49,366 nucleotides of DNA from Bacteroides sp. (GTDB lineage Bacteria > Bacteroidota > Bacteroidia > Bacteroidales > Muribaculaceae), in NCBI GenBank assembly GCA_014801235.1, contig JAAVEM010000016.1, positions 1 to 49,366 of the forward strand. Direction: 5' to 3'. This document shows positions 45,131-49,366 of the stretch, piece after piece. Position 1 is the first letter of the stretch. Each line of letters begins with the position of its first letter. Below the pieces are notes generated by a model. That model was given only the letters and a program-made list of their open reading frames with translations, ran no database searches and was not told where the DNA came from. Both the position numbers and the translations under genes were made by a program.

Positions 45131-48100
45131 TCAATCAGGGATATATTTCCTAAGCTCTTTTGGCTCCATGCCTCTCCTGGAGGCATAATCTTGGAACTGG
45201 TCATCTCCTATCGGACCCAAAACGAAGTAATGACTCTCGGGATGAGAAATCATCAGCCCCGACGTCGAAGCCGCCGGCGACATCGCTCCATGCTCGGTGA
45301 GCGAAATCCCTACCGAAGAATAATCAAGAATCTTATCCAGCTCAAATATAAGCGATTGGTCAGGCATCGACGGGTAACCAACCGCAGGTCGGATGCCTTT
45401 ATAATACTGACGAAGAAGATTTCGCGGATTATCATCTTCATCAGAAGCATAGCCCCATAGGCTTCGACGCACATCAGAATGAACAAGTTCAGTAGCCGCT
45501 TCCACAAGACGATCGGCAACCGTTTGATACAGTATCGCTTTATAGTCGTCGCCCTTAGTCTTGAAATCAGCTATAATTTTTTCGATATCGGGGCCCGACG
45601 TAACCGCAAACAAGCCAATCCAATCATTCTCGCATGAAACGAAATCGGCAAGAGAAATCGAAGTTTCTCCCGCAACCTGACGTCGCAACATGGGCAATCG
45701 GAGATTATTGGCTCCATTCATCACGATTATATCATCCCCCTCTCTGTGAGCCGGAAGCAAAACGATTTTCGCTTTGATGACACACTTTTTATCTTCGAGC
45801 ACGTCTATAGCCCTTGCAGCCTCCTTAAGGAGTTGCATAGCCTCAGCTCCTTTTTTTATCTTGCCTTCAGGAAGCCCGGCAAGCCATTGAGCCTTGCAAT
45901 GGTCACACCCCTCTATCTCCATCACTTCGGCTAAAGAAGCGTCAAGATGCCATGCAGAAAGAAACGCGCGCCAATTAATAAACTTCCTCGCGGCGGCGAT
46001 GTCGACATTCAGCACGTGAACGCCGGGCTGAAGCGGCTCAACAGGTTGGTTGCTATAAACCGCCGCATTCTTGCGGGCTTTATCTATAGGCAATAAAGAT
46101 GCAACGGCATATTCCCGCCGAAGCCGCTCTTGCTCAATTGCGTTATTTCTCACCGCCTCATCTCTGGTCGAGGGATTGACAAGACGCTGAGCCACCGACG
46201 GCATCATAGCTGCGTCACGGGTGTAAATCACGGGTCCGCTATAGCATGGAGCTATTTTCACCGCAGTATGAAGCGCCGATGTCGTGGCACCTCCGATTAG
46301 AAGCGGTATTCTTAATCCTTGCGACTCCATCAATCTCGCCACATGGCACATTTCTTCAAGAGAGGGTGTGATCAAGCCGCTTAGCCCTATGAAATCGGCA
46401 TTCACTTCAACCGCTTTGCTCACTATATCTTCTTCCGGCACCATTACTCCCATGTCAATCATGTCAAACCCGTTGCAGCTCATGATGACATTGACGATAT
46501 TTTTTCCAATATCGTGCACGTCGCCTTTAACGGTAGCAATTACCATTTTTCCGGATGAAGCCGACGACAAATTTCTTTTTTCTTCCTCAATATAAGGAGT
46601 CAGCCAGCCTACCGCCTGCTTCATGACATGAGCGCTTTTCACCACCTGCGGCAAGAAAAGCTGACCTTCGCCAAACAGACGTCCCACTTCGCTCATTCCC
46701 TCCATGAGAGGTCCGTCGACCACTCCAAGCGCTGAACCGCAATCTTTCATAGAGGCTTCCAATGCGGCATTCAGACCGTCGGAAGAACCATTGACAAGCA
46801 TGTCAATAAGTTTCTGTGACGGCGATTTAACGACGGCTTCATCTGATTTCGCTTTTACCGCCAAATCTGCCGATTGCGACTCCGCCTTTATTTTTCCGGC
46901 TATTTCCACAAGCCTGTCAGTTGCGCCGGCATCACTGTCGAGCAGCACATCATCAATAGCTCTCGCCAATTCAGGGGATATCGATTCGGGATCCATGGCT
47001 GTGGCTACATTCACTATCGCCATGTCCATACCCTCCCGGCGCGCATGACGCAGGAACAAAGCGTGCATAGCTTCGCGAACCGGATTATTGCCGCGGAATG
47101 AAAACGAAAGATTGCTGACACCTCCGCTCACCTTGGCTCCGGGAAGATTTTCTTTTATCCACTTGACGGCTCGAATGAAATCGACCGCATAACTTGAATG
47201 AGCATCAATTCCCGTAGCGACAGCAAGCACATTGGGGTCAAAAACAATGTCACATCCGGCAAAACCGGCTTGATTCACAAGCAAATCGTAGGCTCGGCGA
47301 CACACTTCTATGCGGCGTTCAAAAGTGTCAGCCTGTCCGTTTTCATCAAAAGCCATCACAATGACCGCCGCGCCCATCTCTTTTATGTGACGCGCTTTCG
47401 CTATGAACTTCTCCTCGCCCTCTTTAAGGCTTATGGAGTTGACAACGGGGCGACCCTGAATGCACTTCAAACCTCCGCTTATCACCGTCCAGTCCGATGA
47501 ATCAATCATGACGGGAACCTTGGCAACTGCCGGCTCAACACCAATGCGCCCTAAAAAAGATTTCATCTCCGCCGGAGCGTCAAGCATCGAATCGTCAAGA
47601 TTCACATCTACAATCCTGGCTCCCGCTCTCACTTGCGAAGCGGCTATGCTGATAGCTTCGTCAATCGATTTCTCTTTTATAAGCCTGAGAAACTTTCGGC
47701 TGCCGGCAACATTACAACGCTCTCCAACGCTGATAAATTCGCCAAGCCTGTCCACATCAAGAGTCTCCAATCCGGCAAGAATCATTCGAGGTTCCATTTC
47801 AGGAATGCGCCTCGGAGCATGTTTTGCCGCCTCTTCAGCTATAATGCGAATATGTTCAGGAGTTGTGCCGCAACAACCGCCAATTATATTGACATATCCC
47901 TTATGGAACATTTCCTCCACCTTGCGAGCCATTTTTTCAGGAGTTTCGTCATATTCCCCCATCGCATTGGGCAGCCCCGCATTAGGATAAACAGCAATTG
48001 CGAAAGGATATTGCTGAAGAACCTCAAGATATTTCATCATGCCTTCGGCGCCGAAACCGCAATTAAGCCCCACGGCAATCGGCTCGGCATGGGAGAGAGT

Positions 48101-48802
48101 GGCGATTGCAGCTTCAAGAGTCTGACCCGAAAGAGTTCTTCCCGATTCGGTAAGAGTGAACGACAATATAACCGGAATCCTTTTGGCATATTTCTCCATA
48201 GCCCTGCGGGCGCACCAAACGGCAGCTTTGGCATTAAGCGCGTCGAAAACGGTCTCGATAATGAAAATGTCGACTCCGCCCTCAATCAACGCTTCAAACT
48301 GCGGCTCATACGCATCGACGAGAGTATCCCAATCGACATCCTCGCCTTGTGACATAGATAGTGATTTACTGGTAGGACCGACGCTTCCGGCAACCCATCT
48401 CATTTCTCCCGGATGAGACGCCATAAACGAATCGACCGCCCGGCGCGCCACCGTTGCGGCAGCGATATTTATCTCCCTCACTTTGTCAGACAAGCCATAA
48501 TCGGCAAGCGACAATTTATTAGAGTTAAAAGAATCAGTCTCTATTATCATCGCGCCGGCATCAAGGTAGTCAGAATGAATTTTACCAATCACGTCGGGAT
48601 TAGTTATCGCAAGAATATCATTACAACCTTGCAGCCTGAATTTCCAATCGGCAAATTCTTCGCCCCGGAAATCATTTTCCTCCAGATGCCGGCGTTGAAT
48701 CATGGTGCCCATAGCGCCGTCAAGCACCAATATTTTTCTTTCCAATGCTTCAAGCAACTTCAATGCCGAAGCGTCATACTTCAGATTTTCAACAAAAGCC
48801 AT
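45131..48802 (-). CDS. metH: Cobalamin-dependent methionine synthase
   Basis: A 1223-residue modular enzyme that transfers a methyl group from methyltetrahydrofolate through cobalamin to homocysteine. Modules in order: homocysteine/zinc domain (LNCGFGAEG near 247 and IGGCCGTTPEH near 310), pterin domain (ISVGERCNVAGSRKF near 358, DVNLDDSM near 400), B12 domain with the cobalamin-binding DVHDIGKN near 755, and the C-terminal AdoMet activation domain ending with GIRPAVGYPSMPDQS and GISLTEHGAMSPAAS. All four modules are intact and length matches the family. It follows yjbQ by six bases. No cobalamin riboswitch is seen upstream. Confidence 0.97.
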   Translation of the reverse strand: MAFVENLKYDASALKLLEALERKILVLDGAMGTMIQRRHLEENDFRGEEFADWKFRLQGCNDILAITNPDVIGKIHSDYLDAGAMIIETDSFNSNKLSLADYGLSDKVREINIAAATVARRAVDSFMASHPGEMRWVAGSVGPTSKSLSMSQGEDVDWDTLVDAYEPQFEALIEGGVDIFIIETVFDALNAKAAVWCARRAMEKYAKRIPVILSFTLTESGRTLSGQTLEAAIATLSHAEPIAVGLNCGFGAEGMMKYLEVLQQYPFAIAVYPNAGLPNAMGEYDETPEKMARKVEEMFHKGYVNIIGGCCGTTPEHIRIIAEEAAKHAPRRIPEMEPRMILAGLETLDVDRLGEFISVGERCNVAGSRKFLRLIKEKSIDEAISIAASQVRAGARIVDVNLDDSMLDAPAEMKSFLGRIGVEPAVAKVPVMIDSSDWTVISGGLKCIQGRPVVNSISLKEGEEKFIAKARHIKEMGAAVIVMAFDENGQADTFERRIEVCRRAYDLLVNQAGFAGCDIVFDPNVLAVATGIDAHSSYAVDFIRAVKWIKENLPGAKVSGGVSNLSFSFRGNNPVREAMHALFLRHARREGMDMAIVNVATAMDPESISPELARAIDDVLLDSDAGATDRLVEIAGKIKAESQSADLAVKAKSDEAVVKSPSQKLIDMLVNGSSDGLNAALEASMKDCGSALGVVDGPLMEGMSEVGRLFGEGQLFLPQVVKSAHVMKQAVGWLTPYIEEEKRNLSSASSGKMVIATVKGDVHDIGKNIVNVIMSCNGFDMIDMGVMVPEEDIVSKAVEVNADFIGLSGLITPSLEEMCHVARLMESQGLRIPLLIGGATTSALHTAVKIAPCYSGPVIYTRDAAMMPSVAQRLVNPSTRDEAVRNNAIEQERLRREYAVASLLPIDKARKNAAVYSNQPVEPLQPGVHVLNVDIAAARKFINWRAFLSAWHLDASLAEVMEIEGCDHCKAQWLAGLPEGKIKKGAEAMQLLKEAARAIDVLEDKKCVIKAKIVLLPAHREGDDIIVMNGANNLRLPMLRRQVAGETSISLADFVSCENDWIGLFAVTSGPDIEKIIADFKTKGDDYKAILYQTVADRLVEAATELVHSDVRRSLWGYASDEDDNPRNLLRQYYKGIRPAVGYPSMPDQSLIFELDKILDYSSVGISLTEHGAMSPAASTSGLMISHPESHYFVLGPIGDDQFQDYASRRGMEPKELRKYIPD

Positions 48803-48808
48803 TTCAAT

Positions 48809-49219
48809 TTATCCAATAATTGTAGCAACTATGCGCCTTGAGCCTCCATAGTTGCGAAATTCACAAAGATATATACCTTGCCATGTCCCGAGATTCAAAT
48901 GTCGGTCAGTAATGGGCAAAGTGAGAGTAGAGCCGACAATAACCGACTTTGCATGAGAAGGCATATCGTCAGAACCCTCATCGACATGAAGATAAAAAGG
49001 AGCGTTTTCAGGAACCAGCCGGTCGAATATCGCATTGAGGTCACGCCTCACGTCGGGGTCAGCATTCTCATTCAACGCCAATGCCGCCGATGTGTGCTTT
49101 ATAAGTAAATGAAGCAACCCCTTTTCAGGCAACTCCGGAAGTTGTCGCATTATCTCGCCGGTGACAAGATGGACTCCACGCGAATACGGACGAAGCGCAA
49201 TCTCTTTCTGCTCTATCAT
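48809..49219 (-). CDS. YjbQ family protein
   Basis: A 136-residue small soluble protein of the YjbQ/UPF0047 fold. It has the conserved LLIKHTSAALALNENADPDVRRDL, then PSHAKSVIVGSTLTLPITDRHLNLGTWQGIYLCEFR. Some members show weak thiamine-phosphate synthase activity, but the physiological role is uncertain. I start at ATG 49219 (MIEQKEIALRPYSRG), matching the family N-terminus, instead of 49279. It is the first gene of a pair with metH. Confidence 0.88.
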   Translation of the reverse strand: MIEQKEIALRPYSRGVHLVTGEIMRQLPELPEKGLLHLLIKHTSAALALNENADPDVRRDLNAIFDRLVPENAPFYLHVDEGSDDMPSHAKSVIVGSTLTLPITDRHLNLGTWQGIYLCEFRNYGGSRRIVATIIG

Positions 49220-49249
49220 TCTCTCAATAGTTTTAAACTTATATAAATA

Positions 49250-49257
49250 CAAAGATA
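49250..49257 (-). promoter_or_regulatory. -7 box of the yjbQ-metH operon (TATCTTTG)
   Basis: Exact TAnnTTTG match on the minus strand, 30 bases before the yjbQ start. The rest of the window to 49366 shows nothing else definite. Confidence 0.6.
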
Positions 49258-49366
49258 AAAAATCACAGCCACATATCACGAAATAACATGATAAAAAAGA
49301 ATGACGGCAAGTGAAAAGCCATGCATGACATTGTTAAATATTTGGAATTAAGCCACAAAAGATATA

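Noticed and set aside
47633-48352. 240-codon open frame opposite metH.
   Set aside because: It is a shadow of the metH homocysteine and pterin modules; its composition follows the complementary strand.
49220-49366. Cobalamin riboswitch before yjbQ-metH.
   Set aside because: The leader is too short and shows no B12-box pattern within the window.

Overview
The window reads as chromosome from a member of the Bacteroidales, and gene content and style suggest Muribaculaceae; the family name is inference. The support is the Bacteroidetes-type promoter (TTG, about 20 bases, TAnnTTTG) in front of many genes, typical Bacteroidetes proteins (DUF4369-thioredoxin proteins, eukaryote-like GT3 glycogen synthase, BlaR1 with TonB C-terminal domains, RhaM-type mutarotase), and few Shine-Dalgarno sequences. 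Host genes use TAA, TGA and TAG as stops.

Layout: 1-555 is non-coding and rich in hairpins. 556-1335 is a ZIP metal transporter, followed by remnants of a bacterioferritin-like gene and an AraC regulator (1462-1823). 2022-8539 (+) holds an M28 peptidase and then a small membrane protein-dxs-trkA-trkH run. 8540-10885 is a foreign AT-rich island: a tRNA fragment, a 486-codon gene interrupted by six in-frame TAG codons that ends in TGA, an overlapping J-domain gene and a hairpin-rich tail. It looks like debris of a Bacteroidales phage that reads TAG as an amino acid, as crAss-like and Lak phages do. 10886-15390 (-) is a tlpA-tlpA-blaI-blaR operon behind a promoter overlapped by three matching dyads. 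15564-21717 (-) is panC-panD-ffh-hydrolase-murF-ddl. 21869-24195 (+) is recR, a GNAT acetyltransferase and malate dehydrogenase. 24262-28510 (-) is glycogen synthase and alpha-glucan phosphorylase. 28742-34611 is an ABC exporter divergent from a sigma54-type response regulator and histidine kinase, with a sigma54 promoter in front of the exporter. 34773-39525 is a fucose locus (hydrolase and mutarotase forward; fucI and fucP reverse). About 39784-40042 is a probable small RNA with its own promoter and terminator. 40140-45076 holds manA, an HdeD-like protein, a cytidylate-kinase-like protein, a small hypothetical protein, a cyclophilin lipoprotein and an M16 peptidase. 45131-49219 (-) is yjbQ-metH.

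Most genes are housekeeping and form tight operons with ATGA start-stop overlaps. The parts that most deserve attention are the TAG-recoded island, the triple-dyad redox/BlaRI operon, the predicted small RNA, the sigma54-controlled exporter and the membrane-anchored MurF.
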